A stretch of DNA of 64,000 nucleotides from positions 6,663,254-6,727,253 of the forward strand of contig JAEVLN010000001.1 in assembly GCA_018350325.1 (NCBI GenBank). Direction: 5' to 3'. The stretch is from Globodera rostochiensis (Eukaryota > Nematoda > Chromadorea > Rhabditida > Heteroderidae). The notes below the pieces were generated by a model. That model was not told the DNA's origin. It worked only from the letters and a program-made list of their open reading frames with translations, and did not search any database. Position numbers and translations under genes: made by a program. Positions 9,397 to 21,685 of the stretch are shown here, one piece after another (position 1 is the stretch's first letter; every line of letters starts with the position of its first letter).

Positions 9397-11460
9397 TTAA
9401 AAGTCAGAAACAGTTGGACTCTCGAGCAGTTCGGCCGCTGTTTTACACACAAATCTATTTTTTAAATACTTGAAAAATTTGTTGTCAAAAAGCGGGGCAG
9501 CCAAAGCGCCGGCGGCACTGCTTAACAGTGCGGTCGATGTTTGTCTCCGTTGACTCCTCAGCTCGTCCGTGAACCCGGACTCGATGTGATCAACAATTTT
9601 GGCGATCAGAACTGCAAACATTTTTCTGGGAGCATTGATATGAAATGATAGGAGTTAGTGAGTGATGCTTTAGACCTAATTTACCGATACTCGAAGACCC
9701 GAGACTTGACCCCCGAGACTTGACCCGAGACTAGAAACCGAGACTTGAGCTCAAGACTCGGGCCCGAGACTTGACCTCAAGACTTGACCCCGAGACTCGA
9801 GACCGAGACTCCAAAAACCCTGAAACTTCAAGGCCCGAGTCTCTCGAGCATCCCTAATAGAAGGCCAATTGGTTGATGGGTACACGTCCCCGTCCGCCGT
9901 TGTTTTTTATTTTCAAATTTGGGTCTATTTTTGAACGAACATTGGCACAATGGTGTTCATGTGGCAACTAAAACCCCCGCCGCTATTTTTGGAACAAAAA
10001 AATTTATTTGAAATTGTCACCTCGCCACACTTTTGTCGTTTCTTTGCTTTGGCGAATGCCGTCCAATTTGAACAATGATTCGGCCAACTAAAAGTCGCAT
10101 TTATTGCACCAAAAATGGCCAAAATAATCATTTTTTATCAATTTTTTTTGCCAATTTATGCTCCGAATTTCTCAAAATTTCGTTTTTTTATTTTCATTTT
10201 TGTTAAAGAATTTTGAGAAATTGTCAAAAATAAAAAGACCAACACGTAATAACACATTTTTTGAGCTAATTTCATTGAAATTTAAAACTAAAACTTATGC
10301 AAATGCATATAAATCCGTTCCCTAGTCATAATTGATTAATTAGGGTAATTAATTGAAATATTTTAAAAAATAATTTTATTTACAATTTTAAAAATGTACC
10401 GCCTCTCCCGTCCGCTCAATTGCTGTCACACCGACGCCAAAGCGTTTGTACACCGTGACGTGTCGGGCACCAATTTGCTTCAACTCTCGCTCCAAATCCT
10501 GCTGAAAATGTGTATAAACATTTTTAAAAAGTGGCAAAAACTTGAGGACTGACTGATCGAGAGTTGGATCGAGAATTTCAAAACAAAATCTTGAGACTTG
10601 AGGACTGATCGAGAGTTCGATTGAGAAGTTCAAAACAAAAAACTCGAGACTAGAGGACTGATCGAGAGTTCGATTGAGAATTCGAAACAAAAATCTCGGA
10701 CAAGAATCAAATCTCGATTGTCCGCGCTCTACTAACAACAACAACAACAACAACAACCTCTTGAGGATCCCCGTCGATGATGCGATTGAGCAGCACCATA
10801 AAGTACTTGGAATGCTGAAAATTTTAATTAAAATTTTTTTTTTAAATTAACAACTCTGCCAAAAACATTGATTTGGAAAAGTGCGGGCGGCACAACAAAT
10901 GCTCTTTTATAGGCTTGGGCATTCAAACGGCGTGCCACTTTTTGAATGTCAGTCAAAACAGGCTGAGAATCGACCGATTGATCAGCGGCGGATCGGTGCA
11001 ACGGCAACAACAAAACATTACCCCGGAGGGGAAGAAGCAATTTATTTACCTCCATAACGCCACAATATTTTGTTTGCGGCAAATTTCCATTGTCTCCGGC
11101 GGCACTGTTGGTTTCTGATGCTGCTGCTGCTGCTCCCAATTGCTTTGTGCCGTCCGCCGTTGGGGGGCGGCGGTGACGAAATGCCATTGTGACGGAATGC
11201 CAACGCGACAGAAGGATTTGCACTTTCGACCTATTAAAGTGATAATCAAGCAAATCATCTTTTTTATTAGATTGAAACATTTTTAAAAATCTTTTTTCAA
11301 ATTTGGCACAATTGGAGCATTGGCACTCCCGACAAGCGCCGCAGAGTCTGTCGAGAGTCCGGTGCCCACACCGCCACGGTCAATCAATCACCTTTCTGAA
11401 TGATCGCCTGATAATGTCGTACAAGCCCTTTGTGTTGATGTGCTTCCATGTCCGTCTTAG
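9397..11460 (-). CDS. probable globin (multi-exon, 5' and middle exons uncertain)
   Basis: A haem-binding globin-fold protein is my best reading. Minus-strand exons, 5' to 3': about 11396-11450 (WKHINTKGLYDIIRRSFRK, resembling globin helix A/B); uncertain exons between 10870 and 11395; about 10758-10810 (HSKYFMVLLNRIIDGDPQE, helix E-like); about 10440-10504 (LERELKQIGARH, helix F-like, with a His in the region of the proximal ligand); about 10031-10088 (LAESLFKLDGIRQSKETTKVWR); and 9397-9635 (MFAVLIAKIVDHIESGF, helix H), ending SPTVSDF-stop. Joining the last exons keeps frame across GT/AG borders and gives the KVWREKMFAVL sequence typical of nematode globin C-termini. The C-terminal extension of about 50 residues is long. 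The distal residues could not be assigned because the middle exons are ambiguous. The intron near 10550-10735 holds GAGACTTGAGGACTGATCGAGAG repeats. Confidence 0.6.
9660..9857. mobile_element. GAGACTTGACCC-word palindromic MITE
   Basis: Runs from gtgatgctttagac to gtctctcgagcatccctaa and is filled with cgagacttgaccc words. End structure and word usage match the elements at 252 and 4956. No clean target duplication was found. It lies just 5' of the last globin exon. Confidence 0.5.
10545..10735. repeat. tandem ggactgatcgagagttcgattgag words in globin intron
   Basis: Three imperfect copies of a motif of about 56 bp with core actgatcgagagttcga, followed by a (CAA)n tract near 10735-10756. It lies within an intron of the probable globin gene. 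Confidence 0.5.
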
Positions 11461-11469
11461 ATCTGATCA

Positions 11470-12710
11470 ATGAAATGATCAAAATCAAAATTTCACAAAA
11501 AAATGTTTTCGCTTTGATCGGTTAGGGCGGGAACACCAACCACCGCCGATCGATCGGATTTTGCGAGAAATTTTTTGAGACATTCTACCATTCCCCCCCC
11601 CCCCCCCGGCCCGCCAATTTTTGGCACCCGTGACCGTTCGGTCCCCCATTTTTGGCACTTTTAAGTGAGCAACAAAATGCCGAAAAATGAATTTAACACT
11701 CACTGGCCACTTGTTGGGGGTTCAACTCCGGCAAAAAGGCCAATGTTGCATTTCCACGTCCGGCCACAAGCGAATTGCTGCGTTCCAATCGGCCTTAATG
11801 TGTGCTTTGATTGCAAATGTTTAAAACGCCTCCCCCCCCCCCCCCCCCGTCCATTAAAGTTTCCCCGATTTTTTTCAAGGTCCAATTTTGGCAAAAAAAA
11901 AAAAAAAAAAAAAGTAAGGACTCGGCGCTTTCTTGGAATGCCCAAAGTTTGTGTGTAAAACGAACGCAAGAAGCTTAACGTTCTCGAGAAGACCATTTTA
12001 TGTTGGCATTAAATTTTTTACTATTATTTAAATTGGTGCCAAAACTTCCGATCGGAAATAACAAAAATGAGAGAACTTTTGAATAAAAGTTGAACTATTT
12101 TACAACTCACAAAGCGCTCTTTGAGGCTTCTTAATGTTCACATGACGAATGGTCGGCATTTAAATTTTGCAACAACCAAAAAAAATTTAAGCTCCAAATT
12201 TTGTACAATTTTTTTTTTTTTAATTGAGACTTAACTGCCAATTAAATATAAAATCAGAAAAAGCGTTGGAAAAAAAAGCTAAAAAATGTTTGCTCAAGAA
12301 TCGGCGTGATCGGATTAGCAGCGGCGATTAAAGCTTTAGGCTTATTTTTTGAAGCGGACAACGCGCGGAAAAGAATGCACTAATTTTAATTTCAAATACA
12401 AATTTTAACAAATTCAAAAATGTAAACAATTTTAATCTCAAAAATAGGGGGGGGGGGGGGGGATAAACTTACCAAAGTCGGCAAAAAAATACATTTAAAT
12501 TTTAACGAATTTTAGGCGCTGTTCTAATTACAGTAGTTCTAACGCTTGTGACACCTTTAGTTACGGTAGTTCAACCATGTTATGCTGCTGCTCACAGTAC
12601 GCCTACCATCACTGGTTACAGTATTCTTACTATATATATATATAATATTAGCAGCAGAAGTCTTCTATATCTATTGGACAGAGGGCCCCCACAACTTGAA
12701 TTAATGGTTA
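11470..12710. other. intergenic, AT-rich with homopolymer runs
   Basis: Contains poly(C) near 11590 and 11830, poly(A) near 11896-11914 and poly(G) near 12447-12462. Open frames crossing poly(A)/poly(C) are low-complexity. No gene is supported. Confidence 0.4.
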
Positions 12711-12851
12711 CTAGGGCTGTTCGAGACTTGAAATTTACCGAGACTCGAGAGTCGAGACCGAGAAATGACCCCGAGACTCGAGACCGAGACCCAAAAAAAC
12801 CGAGGAATTTCTTGGTTCCGAGACTCGAGACCGAGACTCTCGAACAACCCT
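12711..12851. mobile_element. palindromic hAT-like MITE, 141 bp, perfect 8-bp duplication
   Basis: Starts CTAGGGCTGTTCGAGAC and ends CTCTCGAACAACCCT, with iterated gagactcgagac inside. Flanked by the exact direct repeat aatggtta (12703-12710 and 12852-12859), the mark of a hAT-type insertion. Confidence 0.75.
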
Positions 12852-12859
12852 AATGGTTA

Positions 12860-14035
12860 CAGTAATCTCCAACCACTTCTGGTCGTCGTTGAACACCGTC
12901 GGCTGATCTGCTGTGCGCTGGGCAAATAGCACACTGAAGCCGACCGTGTTGTTGTTGCTCCACCGCCGGTGGCGGCCAGTGTCAGCAGCGTCGGCTGTTG
13001 TTGAAGAGCGCCATGTGGCGGTGAGGTTGGGGAATGTTTGCCGCCAGATGGACGGCGTTGCCGCCGTTTTTGGCCAACAACACCAACGGTGGCCACGGAC
13101 AATGTGCTGTTGCATGAAGACGGCGGAGAGCCGAGGCAAAGCTGCATTTGGGGACGGGCCAACTCGCGCATCTAAAATTAAAAAAAAATTCTAAATTCCG
13201 AACACCCCAAGTATCAATGCAAATGTCGGTTTGACCCCTCGGGGGTTCGGCTTCGACATCGATTTTTTTTAAATTATAGAAAGCCTGAACGCCAAGAGCC
13301 CTCGGGGGTTCGGCATTGACATCGGGGGTTTTAAAAAAATATAGAATCCCGAACGCCCAAGTCTCAATTGTAAATGTCGGTTTGACCCCCCCCCGGGGGG
13401 GTAAATTATAGAAAGCCTGAATGCTAAGTCTCTCATGCAAATTGTCGGGTTGAGCCCTCGGGGGTTCAGTATCGACATCGATTTTTGGCAATTTGTTGTC
13501 TCCCATATTTGTCTTTGGCACAACAAACTGACCGCATCGCGCAATCGAAGAATGGTTGTCGGAGTGGTGGCAGCAGTACCACCGGCTTCAGCTTGACAAC
13601 CATCATCGGTTGCCTCAATCAATCCCCGGCACTGATCGGTGTTGCTGTCTGTCCCCCGGCAATTAAACAAAAATATGATGGCACATGCATTCAAAAACAA
13701 TTAGAGTATAAAATGGTCATCCTGCTGGTGAACAACAACAACACACTGTTCAACACGTACATGAGTTTGATCGCCACTGACTGCACGAGTGGCGGCGACG
13801 GCGTGAACTGCTTCGGGCCAACGCCGCTGCTGCTGCTGTTGCGGTTGTGGTGGTGCTGCTGCCGGTCCATGTTGGTGTCGGAGGCCCCGCCGATGGTCGC
13901 CTGTTTGGTGCCGTCGAGTCCAACAGACGCTTTTGGCAAAGTGTTGAGGAATCAGCCAAAATAGTAGATGATGAAGACGAACACCGAACTGGCGATGAAC
14001 AGGAGGGCGACAGCATTTTGGCAAAAACAATTGAC
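12860..14035 (-). pseudogene. coding-looking debris of an unidentified gene
   Basis: Several minus-strand stretches look coding (codon-like composition, CAA/CAG tracts), but I could not join them into one frame. About 13960-14035 reads ALLFIASSVFVFIIYYFG, a clear membrane-spanning segment. About 13700-13950 has His/Ser/Gln-rich sequence followed by QSVAIKLMYVLNSVLLLF. About 13500-13660 reads LIEATDDGCQAEAGG and LRLRDAVSLLCQRQIWE. About 12990-13150 reads KNGGNAVHLAAN, which recalls an ankyrin-type motif. It may be a live gene with exons I cannot place, or a decayed one. Confidence 0.3.
13195..13490. repeat. four imperfect copies of a ccctcgggggttcgg motif
   Basis: The motif ccctcgggggttcggc...tcgacatcg recurs at about 13237, 13299 and 13456, with a degenerate copy at 13383 (a C run followed by a G run). 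Each is followed by aaattatagaaagcctgaa. The mean spacing is about 70-75 bases. It interrupts the coding-looking debris around it. Confidence 0.55.
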
Positions 14036-14049
14036 GTTTTGTTTTAGCG

Positions 14050-16100
14050 AGAAATGGAGCTTTCGAAGCCCTTATGTGAACTCCGATTTTTAGAAAAAAA
14101 TTTTAAACTCCGGGGGATCCAAAATTTTCGGCAAAATTTTAAGCCACGGAATTCCAAAATTTTTTGAGACAGTCGGCACTGTACTTGGCTTAGCTTTGAC
14201 ACAAAAGCAACGCTTTATTTGGTGCATTAATTCAATTAAACTTTAATAGCAACGTGAAAAACTTTTTGGTAGGAAATTTTAAAAAAGGGAATTTTAAATT
14301 TGGGGGTCGGTGGGAGGCCTTTTCCGGATGATTGCCTCCCCCCCCCCCATCCATTTTTCGCATCAAAGCACGCCCCGCAAAGGGCATAAATTTGTGTAAA
14401 AGAAGTGGAGGGGGGGGGGGGGGTTTCATCGTCAAAAAAGTGAGTGTGTGCCCGGGGGGGGGGGGGGTGAGAAGCAATTTCCCCTCGTGTGCCCGGGGGG
14501 GGGGGGGGGGGTGAGAAGCAATTTCCCCTCGAGGGGCGGGGCGGCCCCCGTTGGCGCCATGACTTCGACTTCTTCTTCTTCTTCAAGTCATTTCTCAGCA
14601 TGATGTCGAGACCGAATGCCGAAATCGAATTTTGCCCGGCGGCGGGGGCACACTGTTCCCTCCCCCGGCGGGCACGGGCAGCAACAACACAAAACCAAGC
14701 AAAACGAGCAAGCAGATTAAAATGATTGCGTTCTGCTGCTGCTGACGTCCCCAAATGGGCGGCGCTTTTTTCGGCGAATAGCTGGCGAGAGGAGATCCTT
14801 TTTAAATCACCGCCCTTTTTGTCCCTCTCAAAAATTGTGCCAAATTCAATTTGGCACCGTTCTTCCTTAAATGCCATTGTTGGTGACGATGTTTTGTGAT
14901 TCTGTTACCAGGGATGTAATCGGAGTCCGGATTTCCTAACAATTTTTGGGTCCGGCATGCCGGATTCCGGACTTTTTGGCAAAAAAAAAATCCGGAATTA
15001 AATCTGGAATTTCTTTTACAAAAATTGATCCTGTTTTTCATATTTTTGGATCAGTCAAATAGATGTGCCATCGCAAATGTGGAGCACTTTTCGGCATTGT
15101 CCCCATTTAGAGGGGGAAATCGTAGCACTGTACGACTTGACTGATCAGTGGCTTTCACTGTTCAAAGGGGGAGCAGAGATGGCAAATTGGGTGAAAGAAT
15201 GCAGAAAATGGCTTAAAAATACCAATTGTGTGTGCTTGTCGTTTATTATCAATGAATATATATCAAAGAAGCCATTTTCGAAATTTCAAATGGACAAATA
15301 ATTGCAAATAAATTACAATTACATAATAATATTAGGCTTAGGCACTCTTTGGAGAGGTTAACATTGAATTTGGCTGGAGGGGGAATGGGGCGACGGCGTT
15401 CGTGGAAGAATATATTAAGGGGTCGCGGTGTCCGAACAATATCAAGAAAAGAATATGTTGTGATCTGATCTGTCTCGGATTTTTCTCATTCAGTTTCAGG
15501 TACAAAATTTAAATAGAGCCATTAAAATCCAAAAAAAAAACGTCGGAGGGCACACTACACCAAATATTATGGATTAATAATGTACAAAACAAGGGCATAC
15601 ATAGCCTGGGGAGAGGAGGAGGCCAAGGCACAACGGGTCTCATCCCCAACCCCCCGGGAATACGAGAAAACAAAAGCTTGTCAAAGAAACTTTTCAATTT
15701 TGGAGAATTTTTTAAAAAAAGGTCATTACGCCCTTGAAACAAAACGATCAACAACGATTTAATACACAAAAAACACTAACCATTTTTGCGCTCAAATACG
15801 TTTTTTTAAAAATTGATAACGCACAAACACAATAAAATGATAACTGATCAAAGCATGTCGAGCGCAAGAGAACGGAAGCAGAAGCAGCAGAACAAATAGC
15901 GCGACAGGGAGCGACCAAAAAAAAAGCTTGGGAAATGTGTCGTGTTGTCCGTGTTTAAAAATGTGCGCGCTTATTTGTGTATATGATGCATCTCATCCGA
16001 AGACCATCCATCCATCCAATTTGTCAGTGTGAAGAGAAGAAGCAATTAGGCGGGGGCGGGGAGTACGGGGACCAGACAAAGAGGGGGGAGGGGTTGAAGG
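14050..16100. other. intergenic, G-run-rich, no secure gene
   Basis: Has strong poly(G)/poly(C) runs at 14338-14515 and a copy of a tccggattccggac-word repeat at 14913-15010. A minus-strand frame at 14549-14877 (starting MAFKEERCQIEF, with a hydrophobic LLARFAWFCVVAA) might be part of a gene, but nothing supports it beyond its length. Upstream-facing frames at 15065-15770 have no family signature. Confidence 0.35.
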
Positions 16101-16107
16101 GATTACA

Positions 16108-17567
<1,460 letters not shown>

Positions 17568-17998
17568 TTTTGGATGAATGTTTCGTTTATTATGTCGAAA
17601 TTTGATAAATGAGTCTAAATAAGCTTTATAATCTAAATTTATTGTTTTATTGGTTTTTGCGGTCCCTCCAGAAATTACTTAACAAAAACACTGCTGACCC
17701 CACCCCCCCCACCCCCTCATTTTCTGAAAGCTGAGTAAAAACAACAATTTTAGATTTTTATGAACCGTAAAGGTAACATCAAAAACCGAAAAATGCTCCG
17801 AAATAAAGAATTCAAGATACAGATTTTTTGAAGTCATTAAAATCATCGGATGACGACGAAAATGAAAATACCTATAAGGGAAAAGTGAGAGATTCTTCGG
17901 GCTCGTGTGGGGTTACACAACCGACGGCGAGAGAGTGTGTGAAATGAAGAGAATGGCACCCCCCCCCCACCTTGGAAATAAGTGCCCAAAAATCTAAC

Positions 17999-18112
17999 TA
18001 GGGTTTTACAAGATCGGTTTTAAACCCGGGATTCTTTGATTAAATTTTGAAACCCCGGTTTTAAAGCCTTGCTCCCGGTTAACCGAAAACCGGTCTCGTG
18101 TAACCCTTACAA
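17999..18112. mobile_element. ggttttaaaccgg-word MITE shared by both duplication blocks
   Basis: Runs from tagggttttacaagatcgg to gtctcgtgtaaccctta, with an interior of ggttttaaacccggg and ccggttaaccg words. An identical copy lies at 26439-26551 in the same position of block B, so it was present before the duplication. Confidence 0.5.
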
Positions 18113-18587
18113 GAAGGTACAAATTTGAGTAACCGTACTCCAAAATTAGCGCTGATTCAATTTGAACGTAATGAATCGCCTCTGATCAAACGCCAGGCCA
18201 CTGTGGCACTTTTTTTTGCCTTACGGAATCCACAAAACAATACTAAATGACAACAATTAGAACCCAATAAATAAAATTTATCAAATCCAAAGCCTGTCGA
18301 AAATTCAATTCATGACAAACAATTGGCCCAAAATAATACAAAAAAAGAAAACAGATTTAGAAACCAACAATAAGTGTTTTATCACGGATAATTAGGCATA
18401 GAAATGTACATATGTATGTTGCCACATGGGTCCGGACACATCAATCGAAATTAATTCACAACAACAATTGCTTACAATTAGTGACAAAGAGACCCAATAT
18501 ACATACAATGAGCATCACAATATACATACACATCGACAAATCATCCTTATGCCGCCATTTACACTCGTTCTTAACTTCACGTGCCGA

Positions 18588-19995
18588 TCAGCGCTGTTTG
18601 AATATGTTCGGGTCCAGATTGCCAAGAGTCGCGTAGTTCGGATCATTCGCTAAAAAGGGGGCAAATAATGGATTTTTGATCAATAGTCAAACAATTCTTC
18701 TACCTGCAGCTGCTGCCGCTCCGCCCGGCTTTCCTGCAGCGGGTGCCGTTGGCTTTCTCTGGAAAATGTTCGGGTCCAAGTTGGCGAGTGTCCCGTAGTT
18801 TGGATCGCCAGCTAAAAGGGGGTTGGTTAGAAGATTAATTTGATCACAAATGCCCCTCAACCCTCATTCTACCTGCAGCGGTAGGCAACGCGGCTTTCGG
18901 TTGCTGAGGTGGCGGAGCTCCTCCTCCTTTCGCGTGTTGGACGAAGATGCCAGCGTCCAAGTTGGCAAGTGTCCCGTAGTTTTGATCGCCCGCTAAAAGG
19001 GGGTTGGTTAGAAGATTAATTTGATCACAAATGCCCCTCAACCCTCACTTTACCTGCAGCGGTAGGCAACGCGGCTTTCGGTTGCTGAGGTGTCGGAGCT
19101 CCTCCTCCTCCTTTCGGGTGTTGGACGAAGATGGCAGCGTCCAAGTTGGCAAGTGTCCCGTAGTTTGGATCACCAGCTAAAAGGGGGTTGGTTAGAAGAT
19201 TAATTTGATCACAAATGCCCCTCAACCCTCACTTTACCTGCAGCGGTAGGCAACGCGGCTTTCGGTTGCTGAGGTGGCGGAGCTCCTCCTCCTTTCGCGT
19301 GTTGGACGAAGATGCCAGCGTCCAAGTTGGCAAGTGTCCCGTAGTTTTGATCGCCCGCTAAATTGTGAATGATTTGTTCAAACGATGCGACCATCAAACT
19401 CCGCTGACCGGCAACGGGTGTTAGCTTCGGTGCACTCGGTGGAGGAGATGGTGGACTTCTGGAGATCAGATCCGGATCCATGGCTGCAGATGGAGGAGTG
19501 TGAGCCGCCGCTAAAAGGGGAAAAAAAGATAAATTTGAAGCTCGGCACAATTTCCGCTTACGTTTGCCGCGTGCCGGTTGCTTTCCTGTCTTGCCCTTAA
19601 TAAAAATGGATGTTTTTGATCAGCTTGAATGCAAAAAAAAATAAAGCCACCTTTTCTGGTGTTTTCTTCTGTGCAGCATTCTGTTTCTTCGGCTTGCCGG
19701 AGAGCATGGCCGGGTCCATGTCAGACGCAGATTTGCCCGCTGAAAAGTGCAAAAGTTAATCCAATCCGCTCCTCCCCCTCCTTTCCTTTACCTTTGCCTT
19801 TCCCCTGAGCCGGTTGCTTTGCTGCTTTCTTCTTGTCCTTAAAATAAAGAGGGAGGTTTATTTGAACAGCTTGACGCCCAAAACTAAAATTACCTTTTTC
19901 CCTCCGCCACCGCAACATTGGGCGAGGATCAGCAGCACGGAAGCGACGACGATGAGTGCCAGTTGAAGCGGGATGATCAGTGTGAAGACGGGCAT
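18588..19995 (-). CDS. single-pass membrane protein with tandem YGTLANLD exons (copy A)
   Basis: Family not recognised. The first exon (from 19995) reads MPVFTLIIPLQLALIVV and on to LLILAQCC, a membrane anchor or uncleaved signal, followed by a Gly/Lys tail. Two Lys/Ala/Pro-rich exons come next (KKAAKQPAQGKGK; DMDPAMLSGKPKKQNAAQ), then a Pro-rich exon. Repeat exons follow at 19238-19357, 19054-19176, 18873-18992 and 18704-18811, and a last one at 18588-18649 ending NIFKQR-stop. Each repeat exon is 108-123 bases, a multiple of three, with phase 1 borders at both ends, so copies can be added or lost without a frameshift. Each encodes DP/DQ-NYGTLANLD, a Pro/Gln linker and ALPTAAG. YGTL fits the YxxPhi tyrosine sorting-signal pattern, so the tail may be cytoplasmic and trafficking-linked (inference). 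The short intron at about 19358-19408 has a length divisible by three and could also be read through. Confidence 0.7.
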
Positions 19996-20046
19996 GGCTT
20001 TGGCCTGTTCGCAGCAGCACAAAAAACACAAATGGTTGGACATGCA

Positions 20047-20922
20047 GGTAAATATGGATCTGAGGGCCCAGATTCAAAATCGAACGAAATATATATCAAT
20101 CGACTCCTCTCGGTCTGCTATGTAAGAATCAGAAAAAAAAAATTTGCGGAAACCACTCCCTGAAGAGTTACAGACCCGGGACTGAAGTGTTTTTTGACTG
20201 GGGACTCAGTTGTTCACTGACCAAAAAATGGGTAAAATCACTCATATTGGCATCCAAAATTAGGAATTAGTTGATAGAAAATAAAATTGAGAATTAAAAG
20301 CGGTTTTTGAACCGGTTTAAAAACTTCAAAATTAAGGAAAAGCGACATTTAAGTAACAAAAGCCGGATAAATAAAATGAAAGGCCGTGTAACGGCCCGCC
20401 AACAGCGAGCATGCGATGACGGAGCAAGTAGTGGGGCGAGACGGAGGGCGGAGGAAGAAGTCTGACGAGCGCCACTGGGGGGCGAGCGCGCGGGGACCCG
20501 CGGAGCGGGCGCGCACGAGACCCCCAGCCGGGTCACGCGCGGACTTCTTCCGGAGCCCGGAGTCTCGCCCCACCTACTGGCCGCCGTAGTCGAGTGTGCG
20601 GTACTTTAGCTGCTATTTTCCAACTTACTGTCTAACTTTTCCCCCTATCGGGCTTTGGTTTACTTAAAAGTCGCTTTTTCCTTAATATTCAAAAATTTAA
20701 ACCGGTTTAAAACCGCTTTAAATTCTCAATTTTGATTTTCTATAGTGATTTCACCTATTTTTGGGTCAGTGGACAACTGAGTCCCCAGTCAATAGACACT
20801 TCAGTCCCGGGTCTGTAACTCTTCAGGGAGTGGTTTCCGCAAAAAAATTTTTTTGGATTAGGAGTCGACTGATATATATTTCGTTCGATTTTGAGTTCTG
20901 GGCCCTCAGATCCATATTTTCC
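20047..20922. mobile_element. 876-bp foldback transposon with ~300-bp inverted repeats
   Basis: Inverted ends begin GG(T/A)AAATATGGATCTGAGG and extend about 300 bases on each side. They carry matching words such as gagttacagacccgggac and accggtttaaa. The central part is also partly palindromic (gtggggcgagac at 20431, mirrored near 20570). Exact 8-bp duplication gacatgca at 20039-20046 and 20923-20930. The paralogous block B has a single gacatgca at about 28688 and no element: a natural empty site. No transposase frame was found, so it is non-autonomous. It sits in the shared promoter region of a divergent gene pair. Confidence 0.9.
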
Positions 20923-21008
20923 GACATGCAAAACCGAACGCCTTATATACCTTCACTTGCGTCCGTCCAATCAAAGTTTTTAAGACAAACTTTACCGTTC
21001 TCGACCAC

Positions 21009-21015
21009 TATAAAA
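21009..21015 (+). promoter_or_regulatory. TATA box of block A partner gene
   Basis: TATAAAA in the context cgaccactataaaagc, about 98 bases upstream of the ATG at 21107. The same context precedes the H2A gene of block B, so the core promoter is shared by descent. Confidence 0.65.
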
Positions 21016-21106
21016 GCAGTGACATTTGCGCATTCATTACCCACTTTCCTTCACTTCACTGCCGTATTACTGCAAGTTGCGCACTCTTCACTGGGCTCGA
21101 CTACGG

Positions 21107-21685
21107 ATGGCGCGAAGACAGAGAAGCACCAAGAAGTCGTCTGTTCGATCAACCGACTCTCAACCATCGGAGGAGGAAAAGGAGAAGAAGAATTTCTTTC
21201 GTGAAGCCGCAGAGTTTGCTCAAGATTTCGTCAAAGAAGTGGCTCAACAATGCTCAAAAGAAGCGATTCGTGCCGTTTGGAGACACTACCGGAGCAAAGA
21301 AGAAACCGCGGCAGCTCAAAGTGACAACAGCAAGAAGGAGGCAAGTCTAAATTGCTCCAAACAGGAATAGGAATTTTACTTTTTATTCATCAGGTGGTTG
21401 AATTTGCTCGAAGCGACAACATTGGAACGGACGACGACGACATGGACAGCTGGCTGAACAAAGATGAGACTGCGGCAGCAACAGCAAGAAGGAGGCAAGT
21501 CTAAATTGCTCCCAAACAGGAATAGGAATTTTACTTTTTATTCATCAGGTGGTTGATGCTCGAAGCGACAACATTGGAACAAAAGACGACGACGACATGG
21601 ACAGCAGATGGTCCCCGCACTGAGGAAACGCCGACGATGCGTGAGCAGAAACAAATGCAAATCGGTGGCAACAACTCTTCAGGCT
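21107..21685 (+). CDS. unidentified small basic protein, positional counterpart of the H2A gene
   Basis: Starts MARRQRSTKKSSVRSTDSQ, a basic Ser/Thr-rich tail, followed by an amphipathic helix-like stretch around EAAEFAQDFVKEVAQQC and then RAVWRHYRSKEE. Its promoter and its 3' untranslated region (from gatgcgtgagcagaaac near 21637) match those of the block B H2A gene, but the coding part does not. Reading on past KKEA ends at a TAG at 21368-21370. Alternatively a GC-AG intron (donor gagGCAAGT at about 21340, acceptor ttcatcag near 21393) would join an acidic exon with IGTDDDDMDSW. That intron-exon pair is itself tandemly duplicated at 21410-21605. The EAxE...C...AxR spacing faintly recalls histone H3 helix 2, but I do not claim a histone fold. 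The end point is uncertain. Confidence 0.45.

Noticed and set aside
14236..14877. 213-codon minus-strand frame
   Set aside because: The 3' half crosses poly(C/G) runs and the 5' part has no recognisable domain; kept only as a note in the intergenic entry.
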